Below are positions 1-8,158 of a stretch of 64,000 nucleotides of DNA, in pieces. The first letter of the stretch is position 1, and the number at the start of each line of letters is the position of its first letter. The notes beneath the pieces were generated by a model. The model ran no database searches and was not told the origin of the DNA. It saw nothing but the letters and a program-made list of their open reading frames with translations. Source of the stretch: Candidatus Poribacteria bacterium (GTDB lineage: Bacteria; Abyssobacteria; SURF-5); the NCBI GenBank assembly GCA_016215705.1, contig JACRIR010000207.1, positions 1 to 64,000 on the forward strand, given 5' to 3'. Both the position numbers and the translations under genes were made by a program.

Positions 1-20
1 CCAAATGGTAATAGCCATTT

Positions 21-127
21 GTCATTCTGAGCGAAGGGCCGCAGGCCCGAGCGAAGAATCTCTGTCTATAGGTCGCAAATTTGCAGGAAAACGAGAGATT
101 CTTCGTCGCTTCGCTCCTCAGAATGAC
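21..127. repeat. GTCATTCTGAGCGAAG inverted-repeat element
   Basis: An imperfect long inverted repeat. The left arm begins GTCATTCTGAGCGAAG and the right arm ends CTCCTCAGAATGAC, with GAAGAATCTC/GAGATTCTTC nested inside. A small extra palindrome, GGGCCGCAGGCCC, sits in the left arm. Close relatives occur at 36606-36687 and, as a single arm, near 30057-30085. No gene is evident in this part of the window. Confidence 0.75.
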
Positions 128-270
128 AATCCTGACAGCATGAAGCGCAATTTCATTCGGGAAACACGCCGTGAAGAGAGAAGGCAAAAGGAATAAAGTC
201 CAAGGTTCAAGGACCTGGAAAAGAGGAAATGGGCAATCCGCTCTCGGATTTTGGATTGGAATCCCGCGGG

Positions 271-309
271 AAAATTGGGGACACGATGAGGCATCATGTC
301 CCCGATTTT
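271..309. repeat. GGGGACAC palindrome (REP-like family A)
   Basis: A near-perfect palindrome built on GGGGACACGATG and CATCATGTCCCC with AAAAT/ATTTT ends. It belongs to the roughly 40-bp family found about ten times in this window. This copy differs from the others in its AT ends. Confidence 0.7.
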
Positions 310-366
310 CCCCAGGGTCGAGGAAGCGGGGAAGATCGAAAAGTGAAGTGTGAAAGGGCTTCATGG

Positions 367-422
367 CAGGTTTGATTGGCAGCCGTATTGCTTACAGGTT
401 TGATTGGCAACCGTATTGCTTA
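367..422. repeat. Tandem 28-bp duplication
   Basis: Two adjacent 28-bp units, 367-394 and 395-422, each starting CAGGTTTGATTGGCA and ending CCGTATTGCTTA. They differ at a single base. The surrounding stretch (about 310-600) shows no coding potential that I can support. Confidence 0.85.
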
Positions 423-609
423 TTAGCTGGTGTTCCCTCGAATATTCGGGAAACGGCAGAAAAATTTGCACTTGCCAAAGACATGCGTCACCTAGGCATG
501 CAAAATTTGCGCAACACCCTTCTTCTCGATTGATGACGGAGGCGATAAGCGTTCATTAGACAGAGATTTAAGCGGGGTCGGGAAAAGGCCTGAGATGCGC
601 TATTTTTTC

Positions 610-639
610 TTGACAACCGCTTTCTTATTATGCTAATAT
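610..639 (+). promoter_or_regulatory. Likely sigma70 promoter of the Wood-Ljungdahl cluster
   Basis: TTGACA at 610-615 and TAATAT at 634-639, separated by 18 bp. They lie about 220 bp before the fhs start. The implied leader of roughly 210 nt is unusually long and contains no obvious ORF. I did not recognise a known riboswitch in it. Confidence 0.5.
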
Positions 640-858
640 TCAATTTGGCGTGGAGGAAGTGCTGTATCGTCCTTCCATTAGCAGTGGCGAAAGTCCAAGC
701 AATGGCCTACCCCGGTCTTTTGGGCTTTCTCTATTGTTCGGTCGTTTCCACTCGCACGTTATGAATCCAGCGGGTGAATTGCGAAAAATCTAGGATCATG
801 AGAAGTAGAGTGAAGTCAACGAGAGTGTGAAATCAGCGAAGCCAAAGAGGAGGAACAG

Positions 859-2574
859 ATGGCAAAGGCAAAGAAAATCAAGAGCGACATTGAGATAGCG
901 CAGTCCATCAAGCTTAAGCCCATCGAAGAAATCGGCGCGATGATGGGACTGAAACGAGAGGATCTCGAGCTCCACGGCGATTACATCGCCAAGATCAAAC
1001 TCGAGGTCGCCGACCGCCTGAAGAAGAAGCCGAACGCAAAATACATCGATGTCACAGCTATTACCCCGACGCCTCTCGGCGAAGGCAAGACGGTAACAAC
1101 CCTCGGCACCGGCCTGGCCCTGAACAAGATCGGCAAGAAGGCTATCATAGCGATTCGTCAGCCCTCGATGGGCCCGACGTTCGGCATCAAGGGCGGCGCT
1201 GCGGGCGGGGGCTATTCGCAGGCGCTTCCAATGGAAGACTTCAATCTGCACATGACGGGCGACATCCACGCCGTAACGATGGCCCACAATCTGGTGGCCG
1301 CCTATCTCGACAATCACCTCCAGAAGGGCAACGCCCTCAATATAGACCCGTTTACCATCACGTGGAGGCGAGTCATGGACGTGAGTGATCGGGCGCTCAG
1401 ACACATTGTGACCGGGCTCGGAGGAAAGGCCGACGGCGGCATCCCGCGCGAGACTGGGTTTGACATCGCGGTTGCTTCCGAAGTGATGGCCATTCTGGCC
1501 TTGACGACCAGCTTGAAAGACATTCGCCAGCGACTTGGCCGCATTGTGGTGGCATTCACCAAGGACGGCAAACCGGTGACTACGGAGGATTTGAAGGTTG
1601 CGGGCGCAATGGCCGTGTTGATGAAGGACGCTATCAAGCCCAACCTGATGCAGACCACGGAGCATACCCCCGTCCTCGTTCATGCCGGCCCGTTTGCGAA
1701 TATCGCTCACGGCAACAGCTCGATTCTGGCCGATATGATCGGCATCAAATCATGCGAGTACCTCGTTACTGAAAGCGGATTCGGCGCGGACATCGGAATG
1801 GAGAAGTTCCTCAATATAAAGTGCCGCATGAGCGGCTTCGTTCCCGACGCCATCGTGCTCGTGTGCACCGTGCGCGCGCTCAAAATGCACAGCGGCAAAT
1901 TCAGGGTCGTTGCGGGCAAACCGCTTGCTCCCGAGCTCATACAGGAGAACCTCAAGGCGATCGAGGAAGGCATCTGCAACCTCGAGAAACACATCGAGAA
2001 CATCAAGCTGCACGGGCTCGAGTGCGTTGTCGCCATAAACAGATTTGCGACGGACACCAACAGCGAAATCAAATTCATCAAGCAGTGCGCTGAGAAGGCG
2101 GGCGCTCTTGCGGCAGTGCCGAGCGAAGTGCATGCCAAGGGCGGCGCCGGCGGGACCGAACTGGCTCGCGCCGTTGTTGCCGCTGCGGAGAAGAAAAAGA
2201 ACTTCAAGTTCCTCTATCCGCTCGACATGCCCATCAAGCAGAAGATCGAAACGATTGCCACGAAAGTGTACGGCGCAAGCGGCGTGGATTACCTGCCGTT
2301 GGCGAACGAGCAGATTGAGCGTTATACTAAACAGGGGTTTGACAAACTGCCCATCTGCATGGCCAAAACACACCTGTCCTTGTCCCATGATGCGAAATTG
2401 AAGGGTCGTCCGAGCGGGTTCAGACTGCCCATCCGCGAAGTGCGCGCTTCCGTCGGAGCAGGGTTCCTTTATCCTCTGTGCGGAACGATGAGCACAATGC
2501 CGGGGTTGCCTTCCGTGCCTGCCGGCGAAGCGGTGGACCTTGACAAGAATGGCCGTGTAGTGGGGTTGTTCTAG
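859..2574 (+). CDS. fhs: Formate--tetrahydrofolate ligase
   Basis: ATP-dependent condensation of formate with tetrahydrofolate to 10-formyl-THF, the first THF step of the methyl branch of the Wood-Ljungdahl pathway, in the cytoplasm. The 571-residue length is normal for the family. The family nucleotide-binding segment TPTPLGEGKT lies near residue 70, followed by the conserved region RQPSMGPTFGIKGGAAGGGY. The start is the ATG preceded by GAGGAGG. It heads a same-strand series of Hdr, FolD, MetVF and Acs genes, which supports a dedicated C1 role rather than only purine synthesis. Confidence 0.97.
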   Translation: MAKAKKIKSDIEIAQSIKLKPIEEIGAMMGLKREDLELHGDYIAKIKLEVADRLKKKPNAKYIDVTAITPTPLGEGKTVTTLGTGLALNKIGKKAIIAIRQPSMGPTFGIKGGAAGGGYSQALPMEDFNLHMTGDIHAVTMAHNLVAAYLDNHLQKGNALNIDPFTITWRRVMDVSDRALRHIVTGLGGKADGGIPRETGFDIAVASEVMAILALTTSLKDIRQRLGRIVVAFTKDGKPVTTEDLKVAGAMAVLMKDAIKPNLMQTTEHTPVLVHAGPFANIAHGNSSILADMIGIKSCEYLVTESGFGADIGMEKFLNIKCRMSGFVPDAIVLVCTVRALKMHSGKFRVVAGKPLAPELIQENLKAIEEGICNLEKHIENIKLHGLECVVAINRFATDTNSEIKFIKQCAEKAGALAAVPSEVHAKGGAGGTELARAVVAAAEKKKNFKFLYPLDMPIKQKIETIATKVYGASGVDYLPLANEQIERYTKQGFDKLPICMAKTHLSLSHDAKLKGRPSGFRLPIREVRASVGAGFLYPLCGTMSTMPGLPSVPAGEAVDLDKNGRVVGLF

Positions 2575-2615
2575 GGTTGGATGTCTATTCGGAGACATGA
2601 TGAAGCATGGTCAGC

Positions 2616-2654
2616 TTATTCGGGGACACCTTGCGGCAAGGTGTCCCCGAATAA
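2616..2654. repeat. GGGGACAC palindrome (family A)
   Basis: Palindrome with arms TTATTCGGGGACACC and GGTGTCCCCGAATAA around TTGCGGCAA. It sits between fhs and hdrC. A degenerate relative (TTCGGAGACATGATG) lies just upstream near 2589. Confidence 0.85.
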
Positions 2655-2678
2655 TCGCGTGTTTCGCAGGAGTATTTG

Positions 2679-3230
2679 ATGCAAGCCAAGGAGATAGCGC
2701 AGAGCCAACTCGACTCGAAATTGCTTGAGGAAATAGAGAACAAGACGCACACGAAAGTGTCGGCTTGTTTCCAGTGTCTGAAATGTTCGAGCGGATGTCC
2801 TCTCGCTTACGAGATGGACTATCTCCCGGCACAGATCATTCGCATGGTCAATATGGGGCTTCGCGACGAAGTCCTTCGAAGTCGGACGATTTGGGTGTGC
2901 GCGTCGTGCGAAACATGCACGACGCGCTGCCCGAACGATATTGATATCGCGCACGTGATGGATGCGTTGCGCGAGACCGCGCTGCGCTCGGGTAAGGCCG
3001 AAACCGAGGAGAATCTCAGGCATTTCCATGAGGCATTCCTCTCTGCGATCAAGACATGGGGGCGTGTTCATGAGCTCCAGATGATAGGAATGTACAAGCT
3101 CAAGACGGGCCGGTTCATGGAGGATGCAGACATAGGCAAGGAGATGTTCAAGCGCGGCAAGATAAAGCTTCTTCCGGAAACGACCAGAGGGAGAAGAGCG
3201 GTCAAGAGGATATTTAAGAAGACCTCATAA
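2679..3230 (+). CDS. hdrC: HdrC-like heterodisulfide reductase subunit
   Basis: A 183-residue iron-sulfur electron-transfer subunit with two [4Fe-4S] motifs: CFQCLKCSSGCP near residue 30 and CASCETCTTRCP near residue 72. This spacing is typical of HdrC. Together with HdrB and HdrA downstream it should form a soluble HdrABC module that moves electrons to or from ferredoxin. I chose the ATG over the adjacent upstream TTG because it gives better spacing from the GCAGGAG Shine-Dalgarno. No membrane segment is visible. A 40-bp palindrome separates it from fhs. Confidence 0.92.
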   Translation: MQAKEIAQSQLDSKLLEEIENKTHTKVSACFQCLKCSSGCPLAYEMDYLPAQIIRMVNMGLRDEVLRSRTIWVCASCETCTTRCPNDIDIAHVMDALRETALRSGKAETEENLRHFHEAFLSAIKTWGRVHELQMIGMYKLKTGRFMEDADIGKEMFKRGKIKLLPETTRGRRAVKRIFKKTS

Positions 3231-3424
3231 GAACGGTTTGGGGGTTTGAGGGTTTGGGGGTTTGACAGTTTGAGGAGATCGCTTCGCTCCGCAATAACAA
3301 GAAGAGCAATGCAAAAGGAAGTGTTTTTCCTCCGGGGTCTTCAAAATTCAGATTTGGGGTTCGGTGTGCAGACGAGGGATCCAAATGTGAATTTTGAAGG
3401 CCTGATCCCGGAGAGAGGTAACTC
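3231..3424. repeat. Intergenic G/T-rich heptad repeat and SINE-like fragment
   Basis: Between hdrC and hdrB. Positions 3237-3276 are runs of GGTTTGG / GGGTTTGA, the reverse orientation of the AACC heptamer family seen elsewhere. GATCGCTTCGCTCCGCAATAAC follows, a relative of the GAGCGAAG element. No gene is seen. Confidence 0.6.
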
Positions 3425-4297
3425 ATGAAAGTAGCATACTATCCTGGTTGTTCACTTCACGGAACCGCAGAAGAATACGATGAATCCACTCAGATGGTTT
3501 GCGAAGCGCTCGGCATCGAACTGAAGGAACTCGACGATTGGAGTTGCTGCGGCGCGACATCGGCGCATTGCACGAACGACAAGCTCTCGGTCGCACTCGC
3601 CGCACGCAATCTCGCGCTGGCGGAGAAAGGCCAACACAAGACCCTTACCGTCCCGTGCTCGGCTTGTTTTCAGCGGCTGAAAGCGGCCGATTATAGGATG
3701 CGGGAAGACAAGCAACTCGCAGGCGAGATAGTCTCTCTCATCGAGATGCCTTATGCCGGAAACATCGAGGTGCTGCAGATCATCCAGATTCTTGCGCAAC
3801 CTGAAATTGTCGAAAAGATCCGCGTGAGTGTCAAAAAGCCGCTGAAAGACCTCAAGAGCGTCTGTTATTACGGTTGTCTGACGGTGCGCCCGCCCAAGGT
3901 GACGAAGGTCGGCGATTACGAAGACCCAATGTATATGGACGTTCTCATGGAGACCGTCGGCGCTGACAACAGGTTCTGGTCGTACAAGACCGAATGTTGC
4001 AGCGGCGGCCTTGCAATGGCGCGCTCGGATATCACCAAGCGTCTCAGCGGCGTATTACTCACGATGGCCGATGAGGCCGACGCCGAATGCGTGGTTGTGA
4101 GTTGTCCGATGTGTCACGCGAACCTGGACACGCGTCAGAACGCCTTGCTGGCGGAGGGGAAGATTCCCCGGAAAATGCCGATTCTTTACGTAACGGAGCT
4201 TCTGGCTTTGGCAATGGGTATAAAGGAAGTCGGGGCTTTGTGGTCCAAACATCTGGTGGACCCGCGGCCCCTTCTCTCGTCGAAGGGGCTCGCTTAG
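3425..4297 (+). CDS. hdrB: HdrB-like heterodisulfide reductase subunit (CCG protein)
   Basis: A 290-residue protein with two cysteine-rich CCG domains. The first is YYPGCSLHG at residues 5-13 with SCCGATSAH near 40. The second has CYYGC near 140, ECCSGG near 188 and CPMCH near 222. In HdrB this type of cysteine set holds noncubane [4Fe-4S] clusters at the disulfide or thiol active site. The start has GAGAGAGGT upstream. It lies between HdrC and HdrA, so a HdrABC complex is the natural assignment. Here it is probably tied to MetVF rather than to CoM-S-S-CoB, which is inference. Confidence 0.92.
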   Translation: MKVAYYPGCSLHGTAEEYDESTQMVCEALGIELKELDDWSCCGATSAHCTNDKLSVALAARNLALAEKGQHKTLTVPCSACFQRLKAADYRMREDKQLAGEIVSLIEMPYAGNIEVLQIIQILAQPEIVEKIRVSVKKPLKDLKSVCYYGCLTVRPPKVTKVGDYEDPMYMDVLMETVGADNRFWSYKTECCSGGLAMARSDITKRLSGVLLTMADEADAECVVVSCPMCHANLDTRQNALLAEGKIPRKMPILYVTELLALAMGIKEVGALWSKHLVDPRPLLSSKGLA

Positions 4298-4301
4298 GAC
4301 G

Positions 4302-4352
4302 CTTATTCGGGGATCCCGCCTCAGGCGGGACCGCATCGTGTCCCCGAATAAG
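4302..4352. repeat. Composite GGGGACAC palindrome (family A variant)
   Basis: Outer arms CTTATTCGGGGA and TCCCCGAATAAG flank an inner hairpin CCCGCC/GGCGGG plus a half copy of the usual centre. The same composite design recurs at 25708-25757. It sits between hdrB and hdrA. Confidence 0.75.
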
Positions 4353-4399
4353 CTGGGTTTTTCGATTATTATGTTTCTTCAGTCTTGGAGTGAAATAAG

Positions 4400-7300
4400 A
4401 TGAGTAGCAAAGGGAATGCCGGTAATGGCGATGTTGGCGTCAGCCGCAAGGTCGGCGCCGTGATGGTGGTTGGCGGAGGCATCGGCGCAATGCAGGCGTC
4501 GCTGGATCTTGCAAACGCCGGATTCAAGGTTTACCTGGTTGAAAGAACGCCTTCTATCGGCGGGAGGATGGCGCAACTCGACAAGACGTTCCCGACGAAC
4601 GACTGCTCGATGTGCACCATCTCGCCGAAACTTGTCGAGTGTGGCAAGCACCTCAACATCGACCTCATTACCTATTCCGAAGTGCAATCGATCGAGGGGA
4701 CGGCCGGCAATTTCACCGCCAAGGTCTTGTGCAAGGCCAAATCGGTTGACTACAGCAAATGCACAGGCTGCGGGCTCTGCCAGGAAAAGTGCCCCACAAA
4801 GGTCGACAGCGAGTTCGAGGCCGGCATCGGCAAGCGCAAAGCCATCTATGTCCCGTATCCCCAGGCTGTGCCGAACAAGCCGGTGATTGACCGCGAACAC
4901 TGCATGAAGTTCACCAAGAACAAGTGCGGCGTTTGCCAGAAGAAGTGCCCGACCGGCGCTATCAATTACGAAGATCAGGACAAAATTATCGAGTTGAAAG
5001 TGGGCGCCATTATCCTTGCCCCCGGCTACGATCCCGTCGACCCGAAGCTCAGGCCGGAGTACGGCTTTGGCCGTTACAAGAACGTTGTCACGAGCCTTCA
5101 GTATGAGCGCCTCTTAAGCGCTTCCGGACCGACACAGGGACACATTCAGCGGCCTTCCGATCAAAAGGCGCCTCATAAGATAGCGTGGATACAATGCGTC
5201 GGCTCGCGCGATGCCCAATGCGGAAACGAATATTGTTCATCCGTCTGCTGCATGTACGCGACCAAAGAGGCGATTATGACCGCCGAACACGAGAAGGGTG
5301 TTGCGTGCTCGATTTTCTTCAATGATATTCGGGCATTCGGGAAAGGGTTTGAACGTTATTATATCGGCGCCGAGAAGGACAGCGGCGTCAAGTACATACG
5401 CGGCATCGTCTCGACTGTCAGAGAGATGCAGCGCACCAAGAATCTGCTGGCCAGGTACGTCTCGGACGACGGCGAAATAAAAGAGGAAGAGTTTCAGCTT
5501 GTCATCCTGTCGGTCGGTCTCAGACCGTCAAAGGGATCAAAAGAACTCGCCGAGTTGGCCGGCATAAAGCTCGACAGCCACGGCTATGCGCTTACATCCA
5601 CGTTCCGCCCGAACGAGACCACGCGCGCCGGAGTGTTCGCTCTCGGCGCGTTTCTTGCCCCGATGGATATCCCGGAGACCGTGATGACCGCGAGCAGCGC
5701 GGCTGCTGCTGCGGCTGAACTGGTTTCCGAGGAGCGCGGCTCGCTTGTCGCTCAGAAAGAATACCCCTCGGAGCGCGATATTATGGGCCAAAAGCCGAGG
5801 GTGGGCGTATTCGTGTGCCGCTGCGGCACGAATATCGCGCGAGTCGTGGACGTGCAGAAAGTGGTCGAATACGCCAAGACGCTGCCGCACGTCGAGTTTG
5901 CCACCGAATCACTTTTCACCTGTTCGACGGACTCACAGAAAACCATCAGCAAAGCCATCGAGGAGCACAACCTCAATCGCGTAATTGTGGCGGCGTGCAC
6001 GCCTGCCACTCACGAGCCGCTCTTCCAGGATACGCTCAAAGAAGCCGGCTTGAACAAGTTTCTGTTCGAGATGGCGAACATTCGCAATCAATGTTCATGG
6101 GTCCACGAAGACCCTGTGATGGCTACCGAAAAATCGAAGGACCTCGTCCGGATGGCGGTTGCGCGTGCCCTTAAACTCGAGCCCATCAAACAGTTGCAGT
6201 CGCCCGTGACCGCGAAGGCGCTCGTGATAGGCGGGGGATTGTCCGGCATGACTGCCGCCCTCTCACTCGCTCGCCAGGGATTCGAGTCGTATCTCGTGGA
6301 GAGGAGCCCGAAACTGGGCGGCTACCTGAACCGTCTCCAGTACACGCTCGAAGGCGATAACACACAGGAATGGCTCAAGAAACTTGTGGGCGAGGTGGAA
6401 AAAGAGAAACGCATCAAGGTCTTCACTGACGCTGAAGTCACCGAGTTCTCCGGCCACGTCGGCAATTTCCACGCTGCCGTCAAGACGGCCAACAAGACCG
6501 AGAAAGTGGACGCTGGCGCAGTAATTGTCGCCACCGGCGCTCAGGAATATCAACCCACCGAATACCTGTATGGCAAAAGCCCGAACGTGCTCACGCAGCT
6601 CGAGCTCGAGGAAAAAATTGCCAAGGAGCCCGAAGCGCTCCGCAATGCGAATACGGTCGTGATGATACAGTGCGTGGGCTCGCGCGACGATGAGCACATG
6701 TACTGCAGCCGCGTATGCTGCGGTCAGGCGGTCAAGAATGCGCTACGACTCAAGGAACTGAATCCGGCGGCGAAGATATTCGTGCTTCATCGAGACATAC
6801 GCACGTATGCGTCAAAAGAACTTGCATACAAGAAGGCGCGTGAGAAAGGCGTGCTCTTCCTGAGATATAATCCGGAGCACAAGCCGGAGGTCGCGCAGAC
6901 CAACGGCAAACTGAGCGTGAGGGCTCAGGACGTGAGCATCGGCGCAATCATCGACATCAAGCCCGATATCGTCGTTCTGAGCGCCGGCATAAAGCCCCAC
7001 GAGACCAACCCCACGCTGGGATCGTTGCTGAAAGTGCCGCTCGACAGAGACGGCTTCTACCTCGAAGCGCACCTGAAGTTGAGGCCGCTTGATTTCTCGA
7101 GCGAGGGTATCTTCCTCTGTGGCCTGGCGCACTCGCCGAAATACATCGAAGAGAGCGTCGCGCAGGCGCGAGGAGCAGCTTCGCGCGCCGCCAGTCTCTT
7201 GTCGAAAGATTTCCTCACGGTGGGCGGCGTCATATCGGTCGTCAACCCCGAAAAATGCGTCGCATGTCTCACGTGCGTTCGCGTGTGCCCGTATGGCGTG

Positions 7301-7468
7301 CCTGCGTTCAAGGATGAAGAGGGCGCAGTGTACATCGAGCCGGCCTCATGCCAGGGGTGCGGCATCTGCGCCGGGGCGTGCCCGAACAAGGCGATCGAGG
7401 TGCAGCATTACAAGGACCGTCAGGTTGTCGCAAAGTGCAAGGTTTTATGCGAAGTCTCGAAGACCTGA
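4400..7468 (+). CDS. hdrA: Double-length HdrA-like flavoprotein/polyferredoxin
   Basis: A 1022-residue fusion of two HdrA-like units. Unit 1 has a dinucleotide-binding GGGIGAMQASLDLA near residue 17, the HdrA-type cysteine segment CSMCTISPKLVECG near 68 and [4Fe-4S] motifs CTGCGLCQEKCP and CGVCQKKCP. Unit 2 starts near residue 470 with VGVFVCRCGTN, has GGGLSGMTAALSLA near 615, and ends in two ferredoxin motifs, CVACLTCVRVCP and CQGCGICAGACP. HdrA carries the bifurcating FAD in characterised HdrABC-MvhAGD systems. Whether both halves carry FAD here needs a structural model. It is followed by the MvhD-like gene. The start is the ATG after GGAGTGAAATAAG, a moderate Shine-Dalgarno. Confidence 0.93.
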   Translation: MSSKGNAGNGDVGVSRKVGAVMVVGGGIGAMQASLDLANAGFKVYLVERTPSIGGRMAQLDKTFPTNDCSMCTISPKLVECGKHLNIDLITYSEVQSIEGTAGNFTAKVLCKAKSVDYSKCTGCGLCQEKCPTKVDSEFEAGIGKRKAIYVPYPQAVPNKPVIDREHCMKFTKNKCGVCQKKCPTGAINYEDQDKIIELKVGAIILAPGYDPVDPKLRPEYGFGRYKNVVTSLQYERLLSASGPTQGHIQRPSDQKAPHKIAWIQCVGSRDAQCGNEYCSSVCCMYATKEAIMTAEHEKGVACSIFFNDIRAFGKGFERYYIGAEKDSGVKYIRGIVSTVREMQRTKNLLARYVSDDGEIKEEEFQLVILSVGLRPSKGSKELAELAGIKLDSHGYALTSTFRPNETTRAGVFALGAFLAPMDIPETVMTASSAAAAAAELVSEERGSLVAQKEYPSERDIMGQKPRVGVFVCRCGTNIARVVDVQKVVEYAKTLPHVEFATESLFTCSTDSQKTISKAIEEHNLNRVIVAACTPATHEPLFQDTLKEAGLNKFLFEMANIRNQCSWVHEDPVMATEKSKDLVRMAVARALKLEPIKQLQSPVTAKALVIGGGLSGMTAALSLARQGFESYLVERSPKLGGYLNRLQYTLEGDNTQEWLKKLVGEVEKEKRIKVFTDAEVTEFSGHVGNFHAAVKTANKTEKVDAGAVIVATGAQEYQPTEYLYGKSPNVLTQLELEEKIAKEPEALRNANTVVMIQCVGSRDDEHMYCSRVCCGQAVKNALRLKELNPAAKIFVLHRDIRTYASKELAYKKAREKGVLFLRYNPEHKPEVAQTNGKLSVRAQDVSIGAIIDIKPDIVVLSAGIKPHETNPTLGSLLKVPLDRDGFYLEAHLKLRPLDFSSEGIFLCGLAHSPKYIEESVAQARGAASRAASLLSKDFLTVGGVISVVNPEKCVACLTCVRVCPYGVPAFKDEEGAVYIEPASCQGCGICAGACPNKAIEVQHYKDRQVVAKCKVLCEVSKT

Positions 7469-7636
7469 AAAAGGCGAAAGGTTTTCCCTTTACAACCAAC
7501 TGCGCTGCGGACGCGGTCGGAAGCTCAGAATGACGGGTGGCGCGTTGGTTTTGGATGCTTTGATAATCGGATCATGACCCCGACGTGACATAAGAAAAGC
7601 GGTGTTAGGCCGTGCAGATGATGGAGGAGAGAGAAT

Positions 7637-8158
7637 TTGGAAGGGCTGGGTTTTGCGCCAAAAATCGTTGCTTTCTGCTGCCAGTATTGCGCGTACAACG
7701 CAGCGGACCTGGCCGGCTCCATGAGACTGCAATACTCGCCCTACGTGCGCATCATAAGGCTTTTGTGCACGGGCAAGATTGACAGTCTTTATATCCTCAA
7801 GGCATTCGAGGAAGGGGCCGACGCAGTATTCGTCGCCGGGTGACTGGAAGGTCAATGCCATTTCCTGGAAGGAAATCTAAGAGCAAAGAGAAGGGTTGAG
7901 TACACCAAGAAGCTTCTTGCGGAAGTCGGCATCGAGCCCGAGCGGCTCGAGATGTTCAACATGTCGGCCTCAATGGGACCGAAGTTTGCCGAGACAGCCG
8001 ACGAGATGACCGAGCGGGTGCGAAAACTTGGTCCTAGTCCGCTCAAAGGGATTCGACAACCGGAGAGGGCCGCAGGCCCGAGTGTCGCAGATACGGGCGC
8101 AGCCGCAAGTGTTACTACCACGGGCGTCAGCGACAAAGGTGAGGGAGAAACCAAATGA
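7637..8158 (+). CDS. mvhD: MvhD/HdrD-delta-type subunit, probable selenoprotein (TGA at 7841 = Sec)
   Basis: Reading through an in-frame TGA at 7841-7843 gives 173 residues that match the MvhD [2Fe-2S] subunit end to end. FCCQYCAYNAADLAG lies near residue 13, RIIRLLCTGK near 40, then VFVAG-U-LEGQCHF with Sec at 69 where the family normally has Cys, then the conserved MFNMSASMGPKFAE. MvhD passes electrons between a hydrogenase or reductase partner and HdrA. The start is TTG with GGAGG 9 bases upstream; no better ATG exists. A stem-loop 17 bases after the TGA fits a bacterial SECIS. The stop overlaps folD (ATGA). The last 35 or so residues are low-complexity and include the repeat-derived palindrome GGGCCGCAGGCCC. 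The alternative is a nonsense mutation in a TGC/TGT codon. Confidence 0.88.
7860..7876 (+). promoter_or_regulatory. Candidate bacterial SECIS hairpin of mvhD
   Basis: A perfect 6-bp stem, ATTTCC paired with GGAAAT, closes a TGGAA loop. The loop starts 22 nt after the TGA at 7841-7843, and G is the second loop base. This agrees with known bacterial SECIS rules (short apical loop with an early G, about 16-37 nt from the UGA). Confidence 0.7.

Noticed and set aside
5-353. Short ORFs in the first 350 bases
   Set aside because: They translate the inverted-repeat and palindrome elements; no Shine-Dalgarno site and no family likeness.
616-858. THF or other riboswitch in the fhs leader
   Set aside because: The long leader made this attractive, but I could not find the conserved core of a known THF, cobalamin or SAM riboswitch.
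796-1710. Long minus-strand ORF under fhs
   Set aside because: Shadow of the strong fhs reading frame; the same pattern occurs under many GC-rich genes here.
7952-8158. Separate small ORF after the mvhD TGA
   Set aside because: It is the in-frame second part of the selenoprotein, not an independent gene.
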